Below are positions 8,043 to 16,595 of a stretch of DNA of 40,897 bases, piece after piece (position 1 is the stretch's first letter; each line of letters begins with the position of its first letter). The position numbers and the translations under genes were made by a program. A model generated the notes under the pieces. The model saw only the letters and a program-made list of their open reading frames with translations. It did not search any database and was not told where the DNA came from. The stretch spans positions 1-40,897 of the forward strand of contig JABMOS010000098.1 in assembly GCA_013203185.1 (NCBI GenBank), written 5' to 3'. The stretch is from Fidelibacterota bacterium (GTDB taxonomy: Bacteria; Fidelibacterota; UBA8477; JABMPR01).

Positions 8043-9344
8043 TCAACCTCGGAATTGCATTCCAGGCAAAACGGGTCCTTTATTCTTTTTCGGTTGTCTC
8101 CGTAAGAAATCGTTAATTAATAGGCGGTAAAAACTTACTCCCACAGCATACATGGCCGCCGTAATGAGAAATATTTGATAGTACTCCATCTCCATTTGTC
8201 TGAGCAGTTGGAAAATCTTTGCACTAATAAACCATGAAGCGCTCCATATACTTGAGCTGATAGCGGAGATTAATTCCTGATTTCTTGGTCCAACATACTT
8301 CATACTCAATTCACTTGTCACAGGTCCTGCCATATTCATAAGAGGTTGGCGGAGCATGAAAGCGGCAATGGCTACATAAAAAGCCCATGAGTAGGCTTGA
8401 GCTAATTGTGTGGTAGCAAGAACCACCAAAAATAGTACAGCAAGTGATTGAGGTATGAGGATGGCTACTCTAAAGCCAAACTTGCGACGAATGATGGGAA
8501 TAAATAGGGTAGATAGAAATACAATCGTGGCCGATCCAGCTCCGATGAGACTAAAGGTGTCCGAATCGACTTTAAAAACGCTATTGAAGAATAAATTTAC
8601 AAAAGGTATTGTGAGACCCGCACCAACTGCGATAATCATATTGGGGACCAACACCCTGGCGATTAGGGTCCAATCATAGTCTGATCTCAAAGCACCCAAA
8701 TTTTGGAAAAAACTGCTGGAGCTGGTTCGAGGTTTGGCCTCTTTGATAAATAGCACAAGAATAAAGGACAGGGAGCTAATTGAAATAATTACCAACATGA
8801 TATGAAATTCATCAAACGGTATGACCGCCCCACCGATGATGATTTCCTCAAGGTGTGAAAGAAAATTAATCAAGGAACCAGCGACAATAGTAGCCAGGGA
8901 CCAGGTTGAGAAATTTAAAGAGATGGCTTCAGAAACTACTTCCTCAGGAGCTGAGCGCATGATATAGGGTAAGCCACAGACATTCATAATCATGAAGGAG
9001 ACGCCCCAAAGGATGAAGCCCAGTGTGATTCTGCTCTCATCCCCCCCCTGAATGGCAAGGAGTAGAAACAAGCTAAAAATGGGCACCAGCAGGCTGGAAG
9101 CGAGAAAGAAGGGTTTGAGAGCTTTTCCTTTAATAAATATGCCCAGAGGGAACGCAAAGAAGAAAACGCCGAGGAAGCGAAAGGAATTAAACTGAGCAAT
9201 ATTTCCGTCTGCAAAACCCTGCTTTCTCAAGTAGATATTCAGGATCAGGATAAAGCTGGCATTGATCATGTGAATAAAAAATGCAGCAGAGATCATCAGC
9301 AGGATGGAGCGTGGTATCTTGCGATATCTATTTAAGAGATTCAT
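8043..9344 (-). CDS. Major facilitator superfamily (MFS) transporter
   Basis: A 433-residue integral membrane protein with about 10-12 hydrophobic segments spread over two halves joined by a charged loop (EAKPRTSSSS, about residues 200-210). The layout is that of an MFS secondary transporter. Only weak MFS loop motifs are seen (RFLGVFFFAFPLG and a basic stretch IRRKFGFR), and the substrate cannot be told. It sits 19 nt upstream of yhbY and 59 nt downstream of a zinc-ribbon membrane protein, so it may be co-transcribed with both. No clear ribosome binding site precedes the ATG. Confidence 0.88.
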   Translation of the reverse strand: MNLLNRYRKIPRSILLMISAAFFIHMINASFILILNIYLRKQGFADGNIAQFNSFRFLGVFFFAFPLGIFIKGKALKPFFLASSLLVPIFSLFLLLAIQGGDESRITLGFILWGVSFMIMNVCGLPYIMRSAPEEVVSEAISLNFSTWSLATIVAGSLINFLSHLEEIIIGGAVIPFDEFHIMLVIISISSLSFILVLFIKEAKPRTSSSSFFQNLGALRSDYDWTLIARVLVPNMIIAVGAGLTIPFVNLFFNSVFKVDSDTFSLIGAGSATIVFLSTLFIPIIRRKFGFRVAILIPQSLAVLFLVVLATTQLAQAYSWAFYVAIAAFMLRQPLMNMAGPVTSELSMKYVGPRNQELISAISSSIWSASWFISAKIFQLLRQMEMEYYQIFLITAAMYAVGVSFYRLLINDFLRRQPKKNKGPVLPGMQFRG

Positions 9345-9403
9345 CTGAGCAAAAGTTTTTGTGAGATATGCTTAATCCATGCTCACTTCAATGGTACAAA
9401 GAG

Positions 9404-9898
9404 TTATCGTGATTGTTTTGCCCGCATTCTGAGTCCATCAAAATCACAGGTCTTGCAATGGTATCTTCGGATTTTAAGGAAAAATAATTTGCTGGCGATT
9501 CTTTGAATAAGATCCCTGTGAACATGCTGCAAATCCCCTCCACAATCAGGACATTCTTCCAGATCATGAAAGCGTATGATGGCCTTTTGCCTAACCCTGT
9601 AGATCAAAAGGGTGAAGGCGATGAGAATGAGTATGGTACCAACTATATCTGAGGTTTCAAATGCTTCTGTAATTCCCAGAATGCCACCCAGAAAATTGCT
9701 AAAGCCAGTTGTTATTGTCTGAATGAAAGTCACAATGGAATTAAATACGTAGGTTTTAATTTCCATTTCTTCAAAAAGGAGGAAGACTCCAAAAAGGAAA
9801 ATAACACCAATAATTATTTCCAGAGTAAATTCACGAATGATTGATTTTTCGTGTCGCTTCGCCCTATGATGGCGGTGTTTTTTTTCAGGGGGAGTCAT
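9404..9898 (-). CDS. Small membrane protein with C-terminal zinc ribbon
   Basis: Family not recognised. The N-terminus is strongly basic with a His cluster (KKHRHHRAKRHEK). Two hydrophobic segments follow (about residues 28-43 and 86-99), then a cytosolic tail with two CxxC pairs, CPDCGG and CKTC, about 30 residues apart, which form a probable zinc ribbon. GAGGAT lies 8 nt before the ATG. It is the first gene of the minus-strand group leading to ABC-F and may be a scaffold or sensor; no function is claimed. Confidence 0.82.
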   Translation of the reverse strand: MTPPEKKHRHHRAKRHEKSIIREFTLEIIIGVIFLFGVFLLFEEMEIKTYVFNSIVTFIQTITTGFSNFLGGILGITEAFETSDIVGTILILIAFTLLIYRVRQKAIIRFHDLEECPDCGGDLQHVHRDLIQRIASKLFFLKIRRYHCKTCDFDGLRMRAKQSR

Positions 9899-9986
9899 GT
9901 AGTCGTATCCTCATTTAATAGTAAGCCTTTTAACCTAAATCAATCCCCATCTTAATACACTCAAAATATTTGGGGTAGCTCGTGAA

Positions 9987-10790
9987 ATGATGATTTGTCA
10001 CAATGGAGATTCCCATTCTCAAATTGCGTTGGATTGCAGCATTCCCGTTTTATCTTGCCATATGTCTGAAGATTCCTCCCCACAGGTATCGCTTAAATAC
10101 AAATTCAAGATGGCTGATGCCCGATCAATTGAATTTGAAATTTTGCTCAGTAAAGACAAACTAACTTATCAAACCATATCTAATACACAGAATCCTGCCT
10201 GGACAGAGCTTGAATTCCGTATGTGTGAGGGGTGCAAGCTAGCTGACACAGGTGTCAAGCACTGCCCCGTGGCTGTAAACCTCCAAGATATTGTAGTTGC
10301 GTTCAAATCCGATGTTTCCTATGATATTATCGATCTCAGTATCGAAACAGCTGAGAGAACCTATTCCAAGGAACAAATCTCAATGCAAAGCGGCTTAAGT
10401 TCTATACTGGGGATTGTTATGGTTACCAGTGGGTGCCCAAGTTTGGACTACCTGCGACCCATGGTCGCTACACATTTACCCTTTGCCACTATTGATGAGT
10501 CCATATATCGAGCTATGTCCATGTATCTGCTTGCTCAATTCACACGGGCAAAAAATGGTCTTGAACCAGACTGGTCGCTTAAAGAGTTGACTCATATCTA
10601 CAATGATATTGATGCCATTAATATCAGCATGACAAGCCGTTTAAGAGCTGCGACCGAAGAAGATGCCAGCCTGAATGCTGTTGTTATTTTAGATTCATTT
10701 GCAAAATTGGTCCCCATGAGCATTGAGGGGTCGTTTGGCGGGATGGAAGATTTATTCTGGCCTTATCTGAAGGATACTCCTCAGTCCTGA
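9987..10790 (+). CDS. Conserved protein of unknown function with Cys-rich motif
   Basis: A 267-residue soluble protein resembling uncharacterised proteins seen in several phyla (possibly the DUF6901-like group, from memory and unverified). Features are an N-terminal beta-rich region (YKFKMADARSIEFEILL), a central MCEGCKL...KHCPV cluster of three Cys that could bind a metal, and a helical C-terminal half with SGCPSLDYLRPM. There are no signal peptide or membrane segments. The N-terminus is uncertain: ATG at 9987 or 9990, or ATG at 10062 directly before MSEDSS, where the conserved part begins. No strong ribosome binding site decides it. It stands alone and its last 10 nt overlap the convergent UvrC-like gene. 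Confidence 0.8.
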   Translation: MMICHNGDSHSQIALDCSIPVLSCHMSEDSSPQVSLKYKFKMADARSIEFEILLSKDKLTYQTISNTQNPAWTELEFRMCEGCKLADTGVKHCPVAVNLQDIVVAFKSDVSYDIIDLSIETAERTYSKEQISMQSGLSSILGIVMVTSGCPSLDYLRPMVATHLPFATIDESIYRAMSMYLLAQFTRAKNGLEPDWSLKELTHIYNDIDAINISMTSRLRAATEEDASLNAVVILDSFAKLVPMSIEGSFGGMEDLFWPYLKDTPQS

Positions 10791-11764
10791 AATTCGTACC
10801 TCACCACACTTTGATTCTTTTTTAACCAGTTATACACCAGATTAGCTCTATCGAGCAAAAAGCGGGGCTCATCTTCCTTGACAATGGAAAGGTCAAAAAG
10901 ATCTAGTTGTTCACCTACTTTGCACAATCTGCCATCCCTAAGTACCACCTCTTTCAAGGCACCATTTTCGAAGAGATAACCGGGGCTACCCTCTTCTCGG
11001 GCCTCAATTTTGAGATGTTCCACCCTGAAGCGGTGGTTAAATCGCTGACGGTTAAAAAAGGCATCACAAAAGATGAGATCATCTCTTAGACGCTGTGCAT
11101 GCTCAAAGCGAGTATCCTTGATACAGATCCTTATTTCTTCCTCAATCTTCGAAATAACCCCTGGGTCCTCCCCTTCCAGAAAATGTGCAACCTGTTCACT
11201 GGCCATGGCGTATGCCTCCTGTACTTCCATGAGCACACAGGGTCCCAGACACTGACCAATATCCAGTTCAATACAACTTTTAATCGGATTGGCTTCAGCA
11301 CAGGATCTAAAACCCAGATATCTGGAAAATATTTCTTGAAGACGCTGAATGAAGAAACGATCTCGAAAAGGACCATAGATATGCTTCTGAATTTTACCCG
11401 GGTCTTCCAGGGTGATTAAGCGAGGGTATGTGTCATCACTGAGTTGAAGATAACGATAATCTCGAAATTGCTTCTGGCGGATATTATAAACCGGGAGATA
11501 TTTCTTGATGAGTGAATCTTCGAGCAAAAGCGCCATGAGCTCAGTTTCTGTCTCGACAAACTTCAGGCTTCTGGCCTCATGAACCATCCTTTGGATGCGC
11601 TCTTCCTGTGCCTTGGCGTTGCGCAAATATGAGGCTACCCGGGATCTGAGATTAACGGATTTTCCAATATATAGGGGATATTTTCGTTCATCCAGAAACA
11701 GGTAAACCCCTGAGGTTTTGGGAAGCTTCTTTTGATACTGATATAATTGAGGCGCTATATCCAT
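10781..11764 (-). CDS. Half-length UvrC / Cho-like GIY-YIG endonuclease
   Basis: Predicted DNA-repair nuclease equivalent to the N-terminal half of UvrC, which makes the 3' incision. The GIY-YIG domain (about residues 14-95) has SGVYLF and LYIGKSVNLRSRV with the catalytic Arg, and ETELMALLLE with the metal-binding Glu. Four Cys at 155, 164, 172 and 176 (ending GQCLGPC) match the UvrC Fe-S cluster cysteines. A UVR helical hairpin follows at about 205-231. The C-terminal RNase H-like nuclease and HhH domains are absent: 327 aa against about 600. E. coli Cho is similarly short. The ATG at 11764 follows the upstream stop by one base (TAATATG); an ATG at 11827 would add 21 residues overlapping that gene and lacks support. 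Confidence 0.9.
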   Translation of the reverse strand: MDIAPQLYQYQKKLPKTSGVYLFLDERKYPLYIGKSVNLRSRVASYLRNAKAQEERIQRMVHEARSLKFVETETELMALLLEDSLIKKYLPVYNIRQKQFRDYRYLQLSDDTYPRLITLEDPGKIQKHIYGPFRDRFFIQRLQEIFSRYLGFRSCAEANPIKSCIELDIGQCLGPCVLMEVQEAYAMASEQVAHFLEGEDPGVISKIEEEIRICIKDTRFEHAQRLRDDLIFCDAFFNRQRFNHRFRVEHLKIEAREEGSPGYLFENGALKEVVLRDGRLCKVGEQLDLFDLSIVKEDEPRFLLDRANLVYNWLKKNQSVVRYEFQD

Positions 11765-11765
11765 A

Positions 11766-12776
11766 TTAATCGCTATAGGCAGACCATGAGAAACGGGTTC
11801 GTCCTGCTGGAGGAAGAAGCTCCACATTCATGCTTGCTGGTAGTGTGTTGCGCAGATCTGCAATTTTAAGCAACTCCAGTTGCTTTTCAACCCCACACCG
11901 AATTCGGAATATTGAATGAGAGGGTAGCATTTCACCGTAGTCCTGGATGGCGGACATAAGCGTTCGCTTGTCCAATACTGTGGTAGGAAGTGACCACTCA
12001 TGCATGGGTCGTGAAGGCAATGGTCTGAAATCCCAAATAATATCTTCCATTGTCAGCTCCAAAATGAAGAAACCCTTTGTCTCCAGCCGCTCAGCAAAGG
12101 ACGTGCGCTCAATAGAACCTGGATAAATAAGCGGCGCTCCTGCCTTGCTTCTCAATATTTGCTGCCGATGAATATGTCCACTGAGCACCAGATCTAAATA
12201 ATCAGGGAATTGCTCCCGCCCTACCACATCAGGTCCTCTGTGGAAAGTGAAATTTTGTGCTCCTACGACGGCGCCCTCGATGGACTGATGCATGCATAAG
12301 ACCTTTAGCGCTTCAGATTCGAGGTCAAATCCAACCTGAGTAACTTGATGTGGAAACTCTTTTTGAACATCAATTCTAATATTCGGGAATCCACCCCAGG
12401 TCACCTCCAAACCATTCATTTCAAATGCATAGGATCTGGGGCGATCAAAAAGATGAAAATTATGATGATGAAAAATGGGCGAGGCCGGCAGTCTGGAACG
12501 CTCATGATTGCCAGGGACAAAAAACATGTGAATTCCCTGTTCTAAAACTGGGAGCAAAGGCTCATATGCTTTTTGGATAATTTGTGGGGGGATTTTTGAG
12601 CGAAAGAAAACATCTCCACCATGAACCAGTGCATCCACGCCCTCGTCTATGGCGGTATCTAAAATGAGCTGATAGTTTTTGAAGAAATCCCAACCCCTTC
12701 GCCTTCTATTTATCCTGGGACGGATGGGATAATCAAATCCAAGATGGGAATCAGCGAAAAAGAGGACTTTTATCAT
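11766..12776 (-). CDS. Mre11/SbcD-like DNA repair metallophosphoesterase
   Basis: Calcineurin-like phosphoesterase of the Mre11/SbcD type, expected to be a Mn-dependent DNA nuclease. All metal motifs are present: ADSH (Asp9, His11), GGDVF (Asp55), GNHE (Asn90, His91), MHQS (His163) and SGHIHRQ (His201, His203). The phrase YPGSIERTSF is characteristic of SbcD/Mre11 rather than of generic phosphoesterases. It is 336 aa, with a short C-terminal capping region. SbcD normally pairs with the SMC-like ATPase SbcC, but none lies next to it. Instead it is wedged between a sensor kinase (12-nt gap) and the UvrC-like gene (1-nt gap). It could use an SbcC encoded elsewhere or act alone. Confidence 0.9.
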   Translation of the reverse strand: MIKVLFFADSHLGFDYPIRPRINRRRRGWDFFKNYQLILDTAIDEGVDALVHGGDVFFRSKIPPQIIQKAYEPLLPVLEQGIHMFFVPGNHERSRLPASPIFHHHNFHLFDRPRSYAFEMNGLEVTWGGFPNIRIDVQKEFPHQVTQVGFDLESEALKVLCMHQSIEGAVVGAQNFTFHRGPDVVGREQFPDYLDLVLSGHIHRQQILRSKAGAPLIYPGSIERTSFAERLETKGFFILELTMEDIIWDFRPLPSRPMHEWSLPTTVLDKRTLMSAIQDYGEMLPSHSIFRIRCGVEKQLELLKIADLRNTLPASMNVELLPPAGRTRFSWSAYSD

Positions 12777-12788
12777 CGATATTTCTGA

Positions 12789-14960
12789 CTAGGCATTGTC
12801 AACAAGATCAAACGTGAGGCTAAAGGTTGCACCCTTCTTCCGGCTAATTTCTATGGTTCCCCCAAGTTGCTCAGTAAGTATCCTGACGATACGTAAACCC
12901 ATGGACTGGGTTTCTTCGAACACTATGTCCTCACCGACCCCAACACCATTGTCTCTAATCTGTATCTTTGCCTTGTCGTCTCCAAACGGGCCTGCAGAGA
13001 CCCAAATATCACCTTCCCGTTTATCTGGGAATGCATATTTTATGGAATTTGTGACCAATTCATTGACAATTAATCCACAGGGAATGGCTTTACCAATATC
13101 CAATATGATGTCCTCAATGTTTTGATGGATGCGAATGCGCTGGGGATCGATCCTATAGAAATTATTTAGCTCGAAGATCATTGAACTGATATAATTCCCA
13201 AAGTCCACTTCTGACATTCGTTTCGACTTGAATAGCTTGTCATGAATCAAGGCCATGCTCTTTATTCGATTCTGGGTCTCACCAAAAATTTCTGATAATT
13301 GGTCATTCTTCAAATAGGCTGCCTGAATATTGAGCAGACTGATGATCACCTGCATATTGTTTTTTACCCGATGATGGATTTCACGGAGCAGGAGTTTCAG
13401 CTCATTTTCTGCTTCAATTACATGTGAGATCTCCCAGATAAGCCCTGAGAAATCCAAGGGATGGCCCTGGTCATCTCTATTTACTGCGCTATAGTCGCTC
13501 ACCCATATGTAGGTTCCATCCTTCTTCTGGAGACGATAGGGTTCGCACTCAAAGGCGATCTCTCCATTGGCAACGGCATCTTGAGAGGTTTTCCGGACTG
13601 CATCTATGTCGTCGGGATGAATAATTTTGGCAGGCACAATACCGCCACTCATAAATTCTTCCACAGTATAGCCGAGAATTTTTTCAACATTCTCACTCAC
13701 TGACAATACTGGATCATCAGCAGAGAAAGCCCATTTGATGATCATAATAGGACCTGCCATGAAAATTTTGCGCTCTTCTAATTGCTCGTTTTGGAGCTTG
13801 AGCTTATCTGCTTCAGCGAGATAAGTGCTGGTGACATCTTCCATATTGGCTTGAGCACCTCTTATCTGACCCTCTGCGTCGAGAACAGGTGAAATCATGA
13901 GCTTGAAATGCAGATTTTTGCCCCAATTTGAATCATACTCCCCTGCAAAAGAGATAATTTTGTTCTCTGAAATGGCTTCCTGAAATTTTCCTGAGATGCC
14001 AGCATCAATGAGAGGTTGAAAGCTAAACATATTGAAACCTTGGGTAGCCTCCTTAGAGGGAGACCCTAACATATCCACCATTCTTTGATTCACTTCGATA
14101 ATATTTCCCATATCATCTATTCGCAATATTCCAGTTGGGGAATTTTCTACCAGGTCTCTTAGACGATGTTCTTTTTCCAGAGATTCTCGCTGAGAAATTT
14201 GCAAGTCTGTTACATCATATATATACCCTAGAATGCCAACAGCCTCCCCTGAGGGATCCCTCTGGATGTAAGCATAGTCCTGGACCCAAATATAATCTCC
14301 CGCCTTTTGCCTCAACCGGTATGGATGAACCAACATGATATCAGAACCACCAACCAGCACTGAATGAATGTGCTTCTGTAATTCAGGTCTATCCTCCTCA
14401 TGGACGAGGTCAGGGTATAGTATTTTACCTTCCAAAAACTCAGAAGCTTCATACCCCAAAAGGTCTGCAACATTTTCAGAGATGTTGATTAAGGCTTCAT
14501 TCTCTTTCACTGGCCATTGGATTAGTACAACAGGTCCGCTAAAAAAGACCTGTCGCTCAGCCAGCAATTCCATTTCTTTGGTTTTGAGTTCTGAAATATC
14601 TTCAACAATTCCATCAATAAACAGATTTTTTCCTGCAGAATCCTTCACCAGCACTGACGAAACTCGACCTGGGAAGGCTGAACCATCTTTTCTTTTAAAT
14701 ATAATTTCTCTATTTCTAATCTTGCCAAGGGAAATGAGTTTACGCTGCATTTCAATTCTGTCAGCTGGATCCGCATAGAAATCGATGATAGACACAGATT
14801 TAATCTCTGTTATATCTCTATAGCCAAACATGTTGATGAAGGCTGGATTCACATCAATAATTGTCGCTGAACCATCCAGATTGGTACGAAAAACTGCCGT
14901 ATTCAGATTATTTAGAATGGAACTTGTATTTCCATCAGCGAAGGTATGATTTGGCTTCAT
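12789..14960 (-). CDS. Soluble multi-PAS sensor histidine kinase (HisKA_2 type)
   Basis: A 723-residue cytosolic kinase without membrane segments. About four PAS domains in tandem (roughly 10-130, 135-255, 265-385, 390-515) precede a HisKA_2 dimerisation domain with EIHHRVKNNMQ near residue 525, where the first or second His is the phosphorylation site. A C-terminal HATPase follows with N box LIVNELVTNSIKYAF, G1 DNGVG and G2 MGLRIV. PAS 2 and PAS 4 are similar to each other (both contain RLRQKAGDYIWV/RLQKKDGTYIWV and ISENV), pointing to internal duplication. No response regulator is adjacent, so the partner is unknown. It is the first gene of a unit with the SbcD-like and UvrC-like nucleases. 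Confidence 0.93.
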   Translation of the reverse strand: MKPNHTFADGNTSSILNNLNTAVFRTNLDGSATIIDVNPAFINMFGYRDITEIKSVSIIDFYADPADRIEMQRKLISLGKIRNREIIFKRKDGSAFPGRVSSVLVKDSAGKNLFIDGIVEDISELKTKEMELLAERQVFFSGPVVLIQWPVKENEALINISENVADLLGYEASEFLEGKILYPDLVHEEDRPELQKHIHSVLVGGSDIMLVHPYRLRQKAGDYIWVQDYAYIQRDPSGEAVGILGYIYDVTDLQISQRESLEKEHRLRDLVENSPTGILRIDDMGNIIEVNQRMVDMLGSPSKEATQGFNMFSFQPLIDAGISGKFQEAISENKIISFAGEYDSNWGKNLHFKLMISPVLDAEGQIRGAQANMEDVTSTYLAEADKLKLQNEQLEERKIFMAGPIMIIKWAFSADDPVLSVSENVEKILGYTVEEFMSGGIVPAKIIHPDDIDAVRKTSQDAVANGEIAFECEPYRLQKKDGTYIWVSDYSAVNRDDQGHPLDFSGLIWEISHVIEAENELKLLLREIHHRVKNNMQVIISLLNIQAAYLKNDQLSEIFGETQNRIKSMALIHDKLFKSKRMSEVDFGNYISSMIFELNNFYRIDPQRIRIHQNIEDIILDIGKAIPCGLIVNELVTNSIKYAFPDKREGDIWVSAGPFGDDKAKIQIRDNGVGVGEDIVFEETQSMGLRIVRILTEQLGGTIEISRKKGATFSLTFDLVDNA

Positions 14961-15141
14961 AGGGGTCTCACTTTATGCTAATCATGAAAATGGACAATTA
15001 ATGATTCTTGCATAAGATATTAAAGATTAGCGCTCAAGCGAGATTGAAGTGCAGCCATGGAATCAAGAGATGCAAAAGGAAATTCTAGGTGCTTAATGGG
15101 AAAATTGTTCACATCTCCTGGAAATCACTTAGGTTAACAGC

Positions 15142-16578
15142 ATGGAACCGCAAAATTTCATTAGATCGTGGCCTGCATTGTGGCTTTGGATGGAACACCT
15201 TAATAAAGAACTCAGAGAGAGTGAGTTGGGTCTTACATACACCTATAGAAAGGGTCGTCTGGATTTTCAGTTCTTGAGTGGAGATGAAGTGTGCCTACTC
15301 TCCTGGGAAAAAAAAGGTAATCAAGTTACGCTCACCTCTTCCCATTTCGCCTCTCTCCCACGTAAAAGAGTTGAGGTGCTTCGCAAAATTCCAGTTGGAT
15401 CAATGGTACTCAATATCTTCATCCACACCCAAGATAAGCTATTGAGGATCGACCTGAACGATGGTGACAGGCTCATACTGGGAGCCTATCCAGGTGCAAG
15501 CAATGTTTACTACCAGTCCGGTGGTGTATTACAGGATAGTTTTCTAAAACAGGATGCATTCCCCACTGTGACCGAGGATTGGCTATCTCCAGGTGACCCG
15601 CTGCCTCAATCAATTCCTGGTGGAAATGTAACACATGCTCAACTTGCCGCTGCAAAAGAGGGCTTATCTACCGATTGGGAAAATAACTCAATCAATTTTG
15701 GGCCTACTACTAGTATTGCAGGAATGACTATCAATGAATTTACAATTGATGTTCTGAAACATGCCTCCAAACCAAAGGAGACGACTACAGCATCTCTCCA
15801 GAAAACAGCAAGAACAGTGTTAAAGCGCTGGAAGGGCAAAGCCAAGAAAATCGAATCAGAAATGACTGAGGCCAGGACATGGCCAGAGTTACAGCAGAAA
15901 CTTCAGGCACTTCAAATTGGCATTGCCATGGGAATGAGTAGCAAGGATGGTCGTCTCATCATCCCGGCTGAGCTGTCTCCCACCGAAAAAGATCTATCTG
16001 TTCCGGTAGAAAAGGATATTCCTCTATATCAACTCATCGAATCAACGGCTAAAAAAATCCGCAAATTCCGGGGAAAACTGGAGCAGTTGGAAACCATTCT
16101 CAAGGCAGTTCAAGCAGATATAAAAAATCTTGAACAACATATTGTGGTTCCTGAGGATAAATCACTACTGAAATTCCTCCAGGAGCACGGTGAATCTCTG
16201 GATCGCTCTGGAAAGCAACAGGTAGATCGGAAACCCTATAAGAGTTATGCATCTCCTGGCGGTTTTGATATCCTGGTGGGTCGAAGCTCACAGGACAATG
16301 ATACCCTTACTTTTAAAGTTGCCAATAAGAACGACTGGTGGTTTCATGCAAGACAGGTCAGAGGATCCCATGTCATCCTACGCACCGGCAATCGGCCGCC
16401 ACAACACAATGACATTGTTGCTGCAGCTGAGCACGCTGCACGCAATTCCAAGGCCAAACATTCAGGCGTTGTTGTTGTTCAGTATTGTCAGCGCAAACAC
16501 CTCAGCAAACCCAAGGGAGCTCATCCTGGAGCTGTTCTGGTCAACCACGAACAATCCATTACCATTAAGCTGGATTAG
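15142..16578 (+). CDS. NFACT-family protein (RqcH/Rqc2/FbpA-like)
   Basis: Related to RqcH, which binds obstructed 50S subunits and recruits tRNA-Ala to add C-terminal alanine tails. The C-terminal NFACT-R domain is clear (about residues 365-478: SPGGFDILVGRSSQDND, WWFHARQVRGSHV, KPKGAHPGAVLV). A central coiled-coil or helical region (about 215-345) joins it to an N-terminal NFACT-N-like region. At 478 aa it is shorter than usual (about 550-570). The N-terminal half is divergent, and the Asp-Arg pair needed for tailing in Bacillus RqcH is not obvious by eye. It is transcribed divergently from the sensor kinase operon and converges on hemW. The ribosome binding site is weak (AGGTTA). Confidence 0.88.
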   Translation: MEPQNFIRSWPALWLWMEHLNKELRESELGLTYTYRKGRLDFQFLSGDEVCLLSWEKKGNQVTLTSSHFASLPRKRVEVLRKIPVGSMVLNIFIHTQDKLLRIDLNDGDRLILGAYPGASNVYYQSGGVLQDSFLKQDAFPTVTEDWLSPGDPLPQSIPGGNVTHAQLAAAKEGLSTDWENNSINFGPTTSIAGMTINEFTIDVLKHASKPKETTTASLQKTARTVLKRWKGKAKKIESEMTEARTWPELQQKLQALQIGIAMGMSSKDGRLIIPAELSPTEKDLSVPVEKDIPLYQLIESTAKKIRKFRGKLEQLETILKAVQADIKNLEQHIVVPEDKSLLKFLQEHGESLDRSGKQQVDRKPYKSYASPGGFDILVGRSSQDNDTLTFKVANKNDWWFHARQVRGSHVILRTGNRPPQHNDIVAAAEHAARNSKAKHSGVVVVQYCQRKHLSKPKGAHPGAVLVNHEQSITIKLD

Positions 16579-16595
16579 GTATATTTTCCTGCTTA

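Noticed and set aside
11765-11827. Longer UvrC-like start at 11827.
   Set aside because: It would overlap the SbcD-like gene by 62 nt, lacks a ribosome binding site, and the extra residues do not resemble UvrC; ATG 11764 follows the upstream stop directly.
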